From Adiantum capillus-veneris (taxonomy: Eukaryota; Streptophyta; Polypodiopsida; Polypodiales; Pteridaceae): 64,000 nucleotides of DNA. Position numbers and translations under genes: made by a program. This document shows, piece by piece, positions 24,301 to 35,043 of the stretch; the first letter of the stretch is position 1, and each line of letters starts with the position of its first letter. Where the stretch lies: positions 28,977,513 to 29,041,512 of the forward strand of contig CM043968.1 of NCBI GenBank assembly GCA_014529385.2, written 5' to 3'. A model generated the notes under the pieces. It ran no database searches, was not told the DNA's origin, and saw only the letters and a list, made by a program, of their open reading frames with translations.

Positions 24301-24520
24301 TGTAGCCTCGTTAACCCTCTGGTGGGACGAGGCTCTTACATGCATGTTTGGCCCATATTAGCATCATGCATGCCTTCAAAATGCAAGCGTAGGTGATTGC
24401 TGAAAACAAGCCATAACTTCTCGGCCATGTTGGGCATGTCCTGCAATCAGTGTGTTCCAAGGGAGAGAAGCGACATGCCAGTGAATTGTACAACCTACGA
24501 AACAAAGCCAGCAATGAAAA
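24300..24520 (-). pseudogene. PPR protein fragment
   Basis: The minus strand encodes FSPLEHTDCRTC in one frame and, shifted, WNTLIAGHAQHGREVMACF. The second is a typical land-plant PPR (PLS type, organelle RNA-editing family) 'W-N-x-L-I-x-G-x-x-Q-x-G' helix pair. The downstream 'x-T-Y-A-C-I-L-K-A-C' block follows as LAFxACMMLIWAKHACK in broken form. Only one or two repeats remain, with frameshifts and no start or DYW/E end. It is a dead gene piece. Confidence 0.65.
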
Positions 24521-25760
24521 GCGAGCAGAGTTAAAAAGCTATGATCATGGCATGAATCATGTCGTGCGATCATGGCAGTAATCGAATGTCAAGCAATTGC
24601 TCTACGTGGATGAGAGTACTGCCTGATTTGAGAAAAAGGGCCTATGGCTCACCAAGTAAACATGTCACTTACTCTCTCACACACACACAGTTTGTCCGAG
24701 TTGTGGCTACAACTGCTCCCACCTAAGCCATTATCTCTTTACTCTCTTGCTACCAAACCAAACTCTTAGTGGCTCAAGCAAACCCATGCACACCTATTGC
24801 CTTGAGCACCCATCTTCTACTACCAAGCACTCCCCACCAATGGACAGTGCTTGTCTCCTGTTCGCCTCTACATGATCATTAGTAAAATGTAAAGCCACTC
24901 TTCAAATGATTTTCAAAAATAAAAGTAGTTAGTGGTAAGCCTTGAAATTAAGGGCTAGAGTGAAATGGCCTCCCAAAAACTATATGCTTTAGTACTATAA
25001 ATTTAGATAGAGTACTAAGGTCTTTTTGACTTTCCACTGCTAAGATTCCCCGGAAGTCTTTTTATTTTCTACCATCCTAGTGCTTACCCTTCACTTTTGC
25101 ATTTTCCATTAAATGTTTTTCAAAGGATCTTTTTGAAATGAAGCAGAATGTGACACATGGAGGGTTTCTCCTTCCTTGAAAATTTAAAGCTGCTTCATAT
25201 ATAGTATAGATATAGATAAATAACCAAGCCAAAATTTACATATGTCTAGCCAAGTGGGCGATGGAACACGGGCACACTTATGGAGTCTAACTTGGCTATG
25301 TATCTTATTTTTGTGTGAATTCAATAAATTATTTTTGGATAACAAATCAAGAGGATGGACAATCTATGTTAAATTTCAAGTATTGTGATGGATAGGCAAT
25401 TTTCTTGCTTCACGGTGCCATTGACATTCTTAGTGTTTCCTTCTCCATCCTTTGACAGTTTCAATGCCTTTGAAGTGGTAGATGGCCATCAAAACATGCT
25501 GTTGACACCACCATTGAGTAGGTATTACCTCCTAAAGTAGTTCTACATCAATGGTCATAATACTATCATCTACAAAGGATTTGTGAGGATACATAATCAC
25601 TAGTACATGAGCTCAATATAATGACTCCACCTATGAAAGGGAGCTTTATGATATTCTTATGCTTTGTGTAAGTGGCGCCATTATATATGTGGTGCATAGC
25701 TTGACATTGAATTTGATCATGAGAGTATCAAATGGTTGTAATCTCAATCACATATGAAGG
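24521..25760. other. no gene seen
   Basis: Intergenic sequence with no recognisable coding or structural feature beyond short AT-rich stretches and a brief CACACA run near 24.68 kb. Confidence 0.4.
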
Positions 25761-26050
25761 GTGGAAAATCCAAGTGGACATAAATCCTTCAAGAGAATGA
25801 CTATAAGCTACGATATCATAAAGGACAATATTATGTATAAGATCCACTATTGTAGAGGACAAAAGAATGTGGTGGCAAATGCTCTAAGTATGATGCTAGA
25901 GATTAATGCTCTTAGATTAACAAAGTTGGAGAGGGAGCTTTTGGAATCTCTTAAATGAGAATGTGACATGATACTTCATACTCAGAGTGTTGCTAGTCTT
26001 CCCAACACATATCCCATACAAGATTCCATTTGGGTTGTGGTAGACTAGTT
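25761..26050 (+). pseudogene. gypsy-type RNase H/integrase junction fragment
   Basis: The frame at 25761-25958 reads KIHYCRGQKNVVANALSMML. This is a decayed form of the well-known Ty3/gypsy junction 'x-Y-x-P-G-K-x-N-x-V-A-D-A-L-S-R' between RNase H and integrase. Nothing recognisable of RT or the integrase core remains on either side. It is a small relic, called on one motif. Confidence 0.5.
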
Positions 26051-26199
26051 GATTATGATGTGTAGGTTTGTTCCTATCAGGTCAATAGTAAAACTATCTA
26101 TACTATATGTAATTCGGAGGGACTCTGACCCTCCCCTTGGCCATGTGTTATCATTTCCTTCGTCTGGGTGAGTGTGCCCTACAACAAGCACAAACACCC

Positions 26200-26202
<3 letters not shown>

Positions 26203-26287
<85 letters not shown>
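26203..26287. repeat. compound (TA)n(GA)n microsatellite
   Basis: About 55 bases of TA followed without a gap by about 31 bases of AG. It is surrounded by non-coding sequence. Confidence 0.95.
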
Positions 26288-26289
<2 letters not shown>

Positions 26290-26361
26290 CCATGCTCTCA
26301 ATAATGGTGGGAGAGTAGCTCGCGGTGATGATTGCAGAGAAGTCTAATAGTGGGTGACCCG

Positions 26362-26366
<5 letters not shown>

Positions 26367-26411
<45 letters not shown>
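26367..26411. repeat. (GA)n microsatellite, 45 bp
   Basis: A perfect GA run about 80 bases after the compound TA/GA tract. The 66-72 aa frames across it are repeat artefacts. Confidence 0.95.
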
Positions 26412-26415
<4 letters not shown>

Positions 26416-26559
26416 ACTATCGTGGAAACAATCCCAATAGAATTGAACAAAAGAGAAGCGAGAAGAAGTTTTTTAGGAACAATCCCAAGAGACCTCAAAC
26501 ATTGTAGCAACTGCACTTTAGATCGGCGCTAACCAGCTCACCCCATAGAGAGAGTAGTG

Positions 26560-27437
26560 CAAGAAAGCAGCAATATCTTCTACACAAGAACACATGGAGG
26601 GAAAGAGCACAACAAGTCCTCAACAAGATTCATGTCCGTAATGTTGTCTCATGGAGTGCATCGATTGCACGATATGTCCAATGGGGTGAGCGTCAGGAAG
26701 CTCTAGGTTGTTTTCACCAAATGCACAGAGGGAGGGCATCTCTCCAAATACAATCACTTACACTTGCACCTTGAAGGCATGTGGCATTACACAACTGGTT
26801 TGGTCGACATGTATGCCAAATGTGTTGCACTTCATAAAACACAAAAAGTGCTTGAGGAGATTCCTGTCTAGGATGCTGTCTCTTGGAATGCACTGATTGT
26901 GGGATATGCCATCCCCAACTTGGCAAAGAAGCTCTGGGCTGTTTTTTGTGACTGCCAAGCGAGGGCATCTCTCCAGATGCAATCAACAAAGCAGCGCCAA
27001 GAAAGCAGAAATATCTGCTACACAAGCAAACATGGAGGGGAAGAGCGCATCCTTCCAAATGTAATCACGTACACTTGTGGCATTACACAAGATGCTGACA
27101 TGGGTAAAGGAATTCAAGATGATATTGTTAGTTAGGGGTTGTTGAAAGAAAACATCATGCTTGGCACTGCATTGGTCGACATGTATGCCAAATGTGGTGC
27201 GCTTCATAAAGCACAAAAAGTGATTGAGGAGTTTCCCTGCCTAGGATGTCGTCTCTTGGAATGCATTAATTGTGGGATATTCCCAACTTGGCCAAGAAGC
27301 TCAGGGTGTATTTGGTGGATGCAAAGCGAGGGTGTCTTTGCATATGCTTGCATCTTGAAGGCAAGGGTCATGGTACGGGTCAAGAAGCTCTAGGTTTTTT
27401 TCAATAGATGTATAGTGAGGGCATCTCTCCAAATGCA
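26560..27437 (+). pseudogene. PPR (PLS-type) pseudogene, several broken repeats
   Basis: The plus strand encodes successive PPR blocks in changing frames: VVSWSASIARYVQWGERQEA with GISPNTITYTCTLKACG (26640-26790), VSWNALIVGYA (26880), ILPNVITYTCGITQDADMG (27050-27100) and ALVDMYAKCGALHKAQKV (27170-27225). The order of motifs is that of organelle RNA-binding PPR proteins. A motif 'caagaaagcag.aatat.t.ctacacaag' occurs twice (26558 and 26998), so part of it was duplicated. Frameshifts and stops abound; no start codon or C-terminal domain is visible. It ends where a family A LTR begins at 27440. Confidence 0.75.
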
Positions 27438-27439
27438 AT

Positions 27440-27619
27440 TGTTGGAATTAGGGTTGCAGGAAAACACACACAGCTTGGAGAAGACGAAGGAAGCTCAAGG
27501 CACACAATAGAGAGTGTATTACTTAGTGTGCAATGGAAAGATAGATAGCCCTAGAGTGATGGGCGTATATACAATGCATAGGGAAAAAACCTCCTAAAGA
27601 GGGAAAAAATGCTATGGTG
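27440..27619 (-). repeat. 3' LTR of minus-strand copia A element, part 1 of 3
   Basis: The reverse complement matches the LTR of the full family A copy (37394-37619), from its middle to its terminal CA. It is inserted in PPR pseudogene sequence. The LTR is cut at 27620 by repeat C1 and resumes at 29868 and 35044. Confidence 0.85.
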
Positions 27620-28184
27620 GTGTCGGGGGATATGTGTTCGAAACGTGAGCCGGGCTTTTGGCTGCAGGAGGTGTGAGAGAGAACAAGAAAAACAGATAGT
27701 TATGGCTTTGGCAATCACCATAGTCTTCAATTAATCAATTCAAGCTTTCAGTACAATGTAATCGGTAGCCTAGGCAGGCTGTTAGCAGCATCGTCGCTCG
27801 GATCAGCTGAAAATTAGGAGTTCAAGCTCCTTTTTTACAAAATTAACTAGACCGTAACGATACCGGGGCTTAAGATGATGATTAATCAACCTTCATACTG
27901 ATGTCGGTGAAGAAAATTTTCACCTACCACTTTATCGTAGCTCCGACTACTCTTGGATTCTACAAACTTAAATTCTGCTCACTGCCTCAATCATCATGCT
28001 TCAGTTATTATCAATTATCTTGCAGCTTCTTGCTTTGTGCGCTTTGCACTGCCTTATTTGCCGCTCACTTCTTCTTCTCCTCTTTTCCTGCTTCAAGCTC
28101 TCCCTTATTTAGTATGCAGGCCTTGAGTCCTTCTCCTCGATGCTTTGACTTGAGAGAGAGAACCCTTGTTCGGTTTGCTTCTCC

Positions 28185-28187
<3 letters not shown>

Positions 28188-28226
<39 letters not shown>
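28188..28226. repeat. (GA)n microsatellite inside repeat C1
   Basis: A 39-base GA run with smaller GA runs at about 28150, 28249 and 28360. The corresponding part of copy C2 (44.0-44.3 kb) also has many short GA/CT-rich units, so GA richness is a property of the repeat. Confidence 0.9.
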
Positions 28227-28228
<2 letters not shown>

Positions 28229-29034
28229 TTGGTATTGGTTCTTAAGCACGAGAGAGAGCGGGAGGAAAAGCCTTGCCCCTCCTCTACTTCCCCTCCTTAA
28301 TGCTTCATGCCCTCCATCTCCCTTTGTTTCATCTCCCTCAAGCTTCTCAAGGACCGAGAGAGAGAGAGAGATAGAGAAAGCAAAAGAGAGAGCTTTCGAT
28401 CTTCCCCAAGATCAACTCCCTCCCCCTCTTCTGCCGTCACTCTGCTCCCCCCAACCTTCACACGTTCTCAACTCCTCCTTGCTTGCCCTAAAAACCAACC
28501 GTCTCACTTACACAAAGCTTGCAACGACGGCGCCATCCGTGACGTGGTGCGGAATCGAACTCTATGACCTGGCAATGGGTATGATGGCCGGCACGGAATT
28601 TGATGGGACCGGGCCAAAACTGTGCGCCCTGGCGAGCTCTCCACTTCTCATCTCTTGCTCGGTGTCTCCCCAGCATCACTGCAGCCCGCGCAAGCAAAAT
28701 CCTTTCCCCCCTCCTCGCTGTTCGCTACCTACAGCCTCGCCATGCTTCCTTCTTTTTTTTTTCCCTTGTTGTTCCACACTAAATCCCTTCTTTAATTTAA
28801 TGGGCGGCCTTTTAACTTGGGTGGGCGGCCATGCCCCTTTGTGAATATGGGCGGCCTCTCCATAGTGGGCGGTCGGCTTACCTTCTTGGGTGGCCACTAG
28901 GTTAGATAAGGATAATTGTGGCAATCCCACCATTGTCAATAACCCATTCAAAGGCATCATCCATCATGCCACCATCACATGTTGCAAGCACCAGAAGAGC
29001 CACTGTATCTTAGGGCCCTTTTTACCTTTATAAA

Positions 29035-29330
29035 GCCACCTCATTTGGTACACATGTCGACCAAAGCATTGCCAAGCACCACATTCTCCTCCAACAGTCC
29101 TTGACTAAAAATATCATCGTGAATTTCGATGCTCATATCAGCTTCTTAGTGCAATACGCCTTCAAGATGCAAGCATAGGTGATCACATTTTGAGAGAGAC
29201 CCTCGACTTCGTGTCTGCTTAAGCCATAGCTGTGTTGCGCATTTCCTGCTATCAGCAATCTCCAATAAATAATATTCTTGTTAGGCATGACATATCAACC
29301 AAAGCATTGCTGCATGATGTTCCGAAACTT
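29035..29330 (-). pseudogene. PPR fragment carried inside repeat C1
   Basis: The reverse strand reads, with breaks, ENVVLGNALVDMCTK preceded by a '(H)DDI.SQGLL' stretch, and a second partial ALVDM unit near 29300. These are typical of plant PPR proteins (V-x-L-G-N-A-L-V-D-M-Y-x-K-C-G). The fragment lies between sequences shared with copy C2, so it belongs to the mobile unit and is not flanking DNA. It has no start, no continuous frame and no complete repeat array. Confidence 0.65.
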
Positions 29331-29867
29331 GGTTGAAGTCAAAAATTCGCAGGTGGCACTCCGATAGAGGCGACCATACTGGTAAGGAAACAACCCCCGG
29401 TGAATCTTTAACGGCTAATATCTTGGTAATCGGAACTCCGATTGCTAATCTGAAAAGATCGACGCACTCTACAAAGTGAGCACTTCAAGCCCATGCATTC
29501 ATTTCAGTTTTATCCCCTCAGCTGCAGTTGCCCAATCGGTACGGATCTGCAATCGACTTAAACTTCGAGTTGCTATAACTTCTTCACCGTAGCTCCAATC
29601 GACGAGCCGTAAAGACAAGCCGATAGAGCACTTCAAGCACTGCAGTTCTAGATCATAAACTCCCATATGTGCTCACTTCAAGCATACTTTTTTTAGCATC
29701 ATTAAGGCATCTGTTGGCCCTTTAAAGCTGCATCTGGCATACATTAACCGTAAAAATAGCTTGTTACCAAGCCCTGAACATTGATCATTAATCAGGTAAG
29801 CTTCAAAGAAGCTTGATGTGCATTTTTCTTGCATCTTTCTTAGCATGGGAGTGGAGTTGCACGACAC

Positions 29868-29898
29868 TGGTCCTAAGTGTGTTCACACACATCACTAC
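29868..29898 (-). repeat. family A 3' LTR, part 2 of 3
   Basis: The reverse complement (GTAGTGATGTGTGTGAACAC, then ACTTAGGACC) equals the 5' third of the family A LTR. It lies between the end of repeat C1 and the start of copia B. Its last five bases (29894-29898, ACTAC) are the target site of copia B. Confidence 0.85.
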
Positions 29899-30177
29899 TG
29901 TAGACATGTAGTAGTGTTAGTGTGTATACGCGCTTCACCAGGGGCACTTTTCTCCCACTGGGTTTTTTTCCCTGGACATCTGGTGTGAAAGGACACCTTA
30001 TCTCTTAGGGTCTCATATAAGCTTTGTAGCTATGAGTTTGTACATACTCTATTATTATAATACAGCGAGATAGAATACAGAGGTCTCGTACACAAGCTCT
30101 GTGTCTTCTCCTTCTCCATCTTCTTCCTACTCTGAGTTGCTATCTTCCTTCTGTTTCCTGTTTCATCATCTTCAACA
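29899..30177 (+). repeat. 5' LTR of copia B
   Basis: 279 bp, from TGTAGACATG to TCAACA, matching 34760-35038 base for base in length. A TATA-like CATATAAG lies at about 30015-30021 and would start transcription in the LTR. Confidence 0.95.
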
Positions 30178-30179
30178 AT

Positions 30180-30191
30180 TGGTATCAGAGC
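30180..30191 (+). other. primer-binding site of copia B (initiator tRNA-Met type)
   Basis: TGGTATCAGAGC, two bases after the 5' LTR. This is the standard plant copia primer site, complementary to the 3' end of initiator methionine tRNA. Confidence 0.95.
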
Positions 30192-30576
30192 AAGGTGATT
30201 TTCAGAGCCTCTACTTGTGTTTTCACGTCCGCGCGCGCAATCGCAATTTTCAGGCAGTTTTCGGAAAATTTGCTCGTGGGAGCATCCTCGACGTTCCGAG
30301 AGTATTCTAATTAGGTGACCTGGGGTTTTACCCCCCTTTTGAAGCCGTCCGAGCCCTCAGAATTTTGTTCTGAGCAGCATAGCAGAAGTTACTTTTCGAA
30401 GGCGTTTAGATCAAGAGGGTGTGCTTTTTGACAGATTTTCTTCAGGTAAACAATTCTTTTGGGAAGCAGCTTGTCTTAGCTTTGTGCTGAGATTTTGTGT
30501 AGAGTTTTGCTTGCATTGGAGAGGAGATTTGTGAATCTCTTGGAGGTTCTTTTGCTCTCTTGTGTGCATCCACAGT

Positions 30577-33500
30577 ATGGCTCAATCTACGGAGAAAGAG
30601 ATTTTTGGTGCATTTACATCCGAAGACAAATTGGATGGTACCAACTATTCTCTTTGGTCTTTTATGGCCAAAATATTTTGGTTGGTAAAGGATTGTGGGA
30701 TTATGTATCTGGAGATGAAGTTCGTCCATGTAGCATTGCACCTGCCACGCCCGGTCGTGGTGCAGCTGTTGGTGCAGGACCCTCACAAGTCACTCCAGAG
30801 CAAAAGAAATGGGATACTAAAGATGCACAAGCTATGGCTGTGATTGCCTTAACCATAAAAAGGACAATCACACCACATATCAGATCTTGCAGAACTTCTG
30901 AGGATGCTTGGAACACTCTGCAAGCTATGTTTGGAGGAAGAAACGCTGCTAGAATAGAGTTTTTGAAGAAACAACTTGACAAAATACAGATGGACGAAGG
31001 TGACGATTGCTTAGCATTGATGAAGTGATTCCAGAGAAGGACTTGGTTTCTAAAACACTCAATTCACTACCACCATCTTATTTGACTTTTCAGACTTCTT
31101 TGAATCTGTCTTTGCGAGCTAATCCTGAGCCTCTTCATTTTGAAGAGTTAGTGGCTTTGCTATTGCAGGAGGATCAATCACATAAGAACAAGTCTTTACA
31201 GGTGGATGGTATGGATCATGCTCTTGTTGTACAAAACAAAAACAAGGGTAAAGAGAGTGCTCATCACTCCAAGTCTGGTGCAGGACAGTCTTCAGAGAAG
31301 TCTAAAGGTGATTCCGACAAGTCCAAGAAGAAAGGTAAATGTCACTACTGCAAGAAACCTGGTCGCTACATTAGTGAGTGTAAAAAGCAAATTGCTAAAG
31401 AAAAGAAGAAAGAGTCAAGTTTGGTTGTTTCAGCTTCTGGTGATTCTTCTACAACTAAAGAAGAGTCTGCAAACTTTGTGCAGGATTCTTATGCTTTCGT
31501 AGTATGTTCAGATTTTTCTGCTTACAGTGTTGACGAGACACAAATGATTTGGTACTTTGATAGTGGTGCATCCAGGCATATTACTTCAAGGAAGGATTTG
31601 TTTTGTTCATTGGATGCAGCTCCAGCAGGAAAGAAGGTGACATGTGCAAATAATGCTTCTTATCCAATCAAAGGCGTTGGTAAGATTTTGATTACCATTT
31701 CAGATGGTTCAGATTTATGCTTGCCAGATGTCTTGTATGTTCCAGGGATCAAGAAGAATTTGTTGTCTGTATCCTCTCTTGCAAAAAATGGTCTTCGGGT
31801 CATTTTTGAGGATGACAGATGTGTTGTACGAGATCGAGAGAATGGTTATTCTCTTATCACTACAGGTACGCTGGAAAATGGACTATTTGTGCTAGATCGT
31901 TATGAAAAGCAGATTCAGGTATGTATTGCAGAAACAAAGACTCAGGCCATGCAGGATGCTGAGTTGTGGCATGCTAGATTTGGGCATGTTGGTTATGGCA
32001 ATTTGATGACTTTACAACGTCGTAATATGGTGCATGATTTGTCTTTATTGGAGATGCCACCAAGACGTGTATGTGAAGGTTGCGTTCTTGGAAAGATGCA
32101 CAGATTTGCATTTTCGCAGGATGGTTCAGTTAAAGGGACACGAAAGTTGCAGCTTGTACACAGTGATGTATGTGGTCCTATGAGGACGCCATCTATAGGA
32201 AACAACCTTTATTTTGTGACCTTCATTGATGACTTTTCCAGGTTTTGTTGGGTGTATCCACTCAAAGCAAAGTCAGATGTGTTTGCAATTTTTCAAAATT
32301 ATGTCGCCATGGTTGAAAATGAAACAGGTTGCAAAGTACAGACTCTTCGTACCGATCGAGGAGGTGAATACATGTCAGGTGCATTTAAGGATTTTTTGTG
32401 AAAGAAAGGCATTAAACACCAATGCACTATGCCATACACACCACAACAGAATGGTGTTGCAGAAAGGAAGAACAGGTCTTTAATGGAGACGGCTAGATGT
32501 ATGCTCAAGGCTAAGAGTTTGCCTCATAAGCTATGGATGGAGGCAGTTGCTTGTGCAGCACATGTTTTGAACAGGTGTCCTACTCGTGCCTTGAAGACCA
32601 TTACTCCATATGAAGCTTGGTATGACAGAAAACCTTCAGTCAGTTATCTTCGTGTTTTTGGTTGTCTTGCTTATGCTCACATCCCTCAGCAGTTACGTGG
32701 GAAGCTTGATGATAAGGCAATCAAATATATATTTGTGGGGCACAGTAGTGGAAGGAAAGGTTATAGACTTTACAATCCTGCTACAAACAAGATTTTTGAA
32801 AGTCGTGATGTAATTTTTGCAGAAACTACTGCTCAACCTATGGTTGCTTTTGATGTACCTCATATGCAGACACATGATGTATTTGAAGATTTGCTTCCTT
32901 CTTTTGTGGAGAATCAAGAATCACAACAGGTTGATAATCTTGATCAATCTTTTGATCAGCATGTGACACCTCATGATGTAGAGGAAATTGTGCGTGAAGA
33001 GCAAGAAGTTCTCAGGGAAGAAAGAACCTTGCCTAAATGGGTTTGGAAAACTTTGCAGGATAGCAAGTTGGATGCACCGTTGCCACGAAAAACACGTGTT
33101 GGTACTGTTTTTGGCAGAGAGCAAGTAGATTTGGCTTGCTTTAGCACTCTTTGTGATGCAGATGAGCCTGATTCATTTGAACAAGCTTTAGAGTGTGTTC
33201 AGTGGAAAGATGCTATGCAGCAAGAAATTGATTCTATTCATAAGAATCATACATGGGATCTAGTGGACTTGCCTACAGGTAAAAAGCCTATTGGTACAAA
33301 GTGGGTTTTTAAGGTAAAAAGGAAACAAGATGGTACTGTTGACAGGTACAAAGCAAGGCTTGTGGCAAAAGGCTATGCGCAACAGAAAGGCATAGATTAT
33401 GATGAAACCTTTGCTCCTACTTCTCGTGCGTCCACAGTTAGATCACTAGTTGCAATTGCTGCTCATCATGGTTGGAAAGTGCATCAGTTGGATATCAAAA

Positions 33501-34712
33501 CTGCTTTTTTGAATGGTGATTTGCAGGAAGAAGTTTATGTAAGTCAACCAGGTGGTTTTGTTGTAAAAGGTCAAGAGCAAAAGGTATGTAGATTGCGTAA
33601 AGCCTTGTATGGTCTCAAACAGGCTCCAAGAGCATGGTATGAGAAGATACATACTTATTTGATTGGCCGGATTTCAGAATAGTCCAACAGAAACTACTTT
33701 GTATGTCAAAAAGAGACATGGAGTTCTCATTATGCTAACACTTTATGTGGATGATATGCTTCTTACAAGCAACACTGCAAATGAAATTGAAGCGTTTAAA
33801 GATGCTTTGAGAAAAACCTTTGAGATGTTTGATCTTGGTTTGCTACATTATTACTTGGGTATTCAGTTTATGCAATCGGAGGATGGCATATACATGTTGC
33901 AGGCAAAATATTTGCATAAAATTTTGGACAAGTTTGGTATGCAAAATTGTAAACCAATCTCTACACCCGTAGAAACTGGATCAAAGATGAGCATGCACGA
34001 TGTTGGAGAACCTTTTGATGTACATACTTATGCAGCAGCGGTTGGTTGCTTGATATATTTGGCAGGAAACACTCGTCCAGACATTCAATTTGGGGTTTCA
34101 CAAGCAAGCAGATTTATGCACAGCCCAGGTATGCATCATTGGCAGGCTGTGAAGCGCATACTTCGTTACCTTTCAGGTACCCCTAATATTTCCATGTTCT
34201 TTCCAAGGGGGGATATGTATGGAAAGCACAGTTCTATGCAGCTTCTTGGTTACAGCGATTCAAATTGGTCTGGTGATTTTGACACACGACATTCCACAAG
34301 TGGCAATTGTTTTTTCTTGGGAAATGCATGTATATCTTGGCTAAGCAGGAAGCAACCCACAATGGCTACATCAACTTGTGAAGCTGAGTACAGGGCAGCT
34401 TTCACGGCAACAGTTGATTGTGTATGGATACGCAGGTTATTGGCAGATCTTTGTGAGTGTCAACAGGTACCCACTACCATTTTCACTGACAGTCAGAGTG
34501 CTATGGCAGTTGCAAGGAATCTAGTAATTCATGCAAGAACAAAGCACATAGAGGTTCACTACCACTATGTCAGGGAAAGGCTACATGCAGGGGAGATCAC
34601 ACTAACTTACTGTCCTACACAGGATAACATTGCAGATCTATTTACGAAGGCGTTATCACGAGAAAAGTTTGAAGCTTTCCGAAAAGCTTTGGGCTTACTC
34701 TCATACATATGA
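30577..34712 (+). pseudogene. copia B gag-pol polyprotein (broken)
   Basis: Gag starts at ATG 30577 (MAQSTEKEIFGAFTSEDKLD). Its frame shifts near 30670 and a short deletion sits near 31010. The zinc knuckle CHYCKKPGRYISEC (31350-31380) has Arg where the metal-binding His is expected. Protease: WYFDSGASRHIT (31550). Integrase: HARFGHVGYGNL, CEGCVLG, HSDVCGPM, TDRGGEYMS and NGVAERKNR, with a one-base shift near 32395 that gives a stop at 32399-32401. RT: GTKWVFKVKRKQDG, LDIKTAFLNGD and LYVDDMLLT, with a shift near 33663. RNase H: SDSNWSGDFDT, CEAEYRAAF and TDSQSAMAV to a stop at 34710-34712. Four breaks rule out activity. Confidence 0.9.
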
Positions 34713-34759
34713 TGATCTGCTACCTTGTACGGATTCACACTATCACTACAGGGGGGATT

Positions 34760-35038
34760 TGTAGACATGTAGTAGTGTTAGTGTGTATACGCACTTCACC
34801 AGGGGCACGTTTCTCCCACTTGGTTTTTCCCCCTAGACATCTGGTGTGAAAGGACACCTTATCTCTTAGGGTCTCATATAAGCTTTGTAGCTCTGAGTTT
34901 GTACATACTCTATTATTCTAATACAGAGAGATAGACTACATAGGTCTCGTACACAAGCTCTGTGTCTTCTCTTCCTCCATCTTCTTCCTACTCTGAGTTG
35001 CTATCTTCCTTTTGTTTCCTGTTTCATCATCTTCAACA
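34760..35038 (+). repeat. 3' LTR of copia B
   Basis: Partner of 29899-30177, preceded by the purine tract ACAGGGGGGATT. It ends CA at 35038, followed by the ACTAC target duplication. Confidence 0.95.
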
Positions 35039-35043
35039 ACTAC

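Larger units (their letters stand above)
27620..29867 (+). mobile_element. repeat C, copy 1: about 2.25-kb non-autonomous element carrying a PPR fragment
   Basis: This segment interrupts a family A LTR, so it is an insertion. It begins GTGTCGGGGGATATG and ends CGACAC, a 6-base inverted terminus. The flanks TGGTG (27615-27619) and TGGTC (29868-29872) could be a 5-bp target duplication with one mismatch. A second copy, inverted, lies at about 42940-44797 and shares the start, the GA-rich and GGGCGGCC-rich middle, the PPR piece and the block 'ccccggtgaatctttaacggc' near 29396-29416. No transposase, integrase or RT was found. Class is unknown; TG..CA inside the termini would also fit an LTR-type derivative. 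Confidence 0.65.
29899..35038 (+). mobile_element. Ty1/copia retrotransposon B, full length, inactive
   Basis: A complete structure of 5140 bp: LTR 29899-30177, primer site 30180-30191, gag-pol, purine tract 34748-34759 and LTR 34760-35038. The LTRs are the same length (279 bp) with TG..CA ends and about 15 differences by eye. The flanking ACTAC at 29894-29898 and 35039-35043 is a perfect 5-bp target duplication. The host sequence is a family A LTR, split exactly at the duplication. The polyprotein is broken by at least four frameshifts, so the copy is dead, and the LTR differences show it is not recent. Confidence 0.95.

Noticed and set aside
28600..28960. Frames across the GGGCGGCC-type blocks of repeat C1 as a proline-rich gene
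   Set aside because: The blocks are shared with repeat C2, where the frames differ, so there is no conserved protein.
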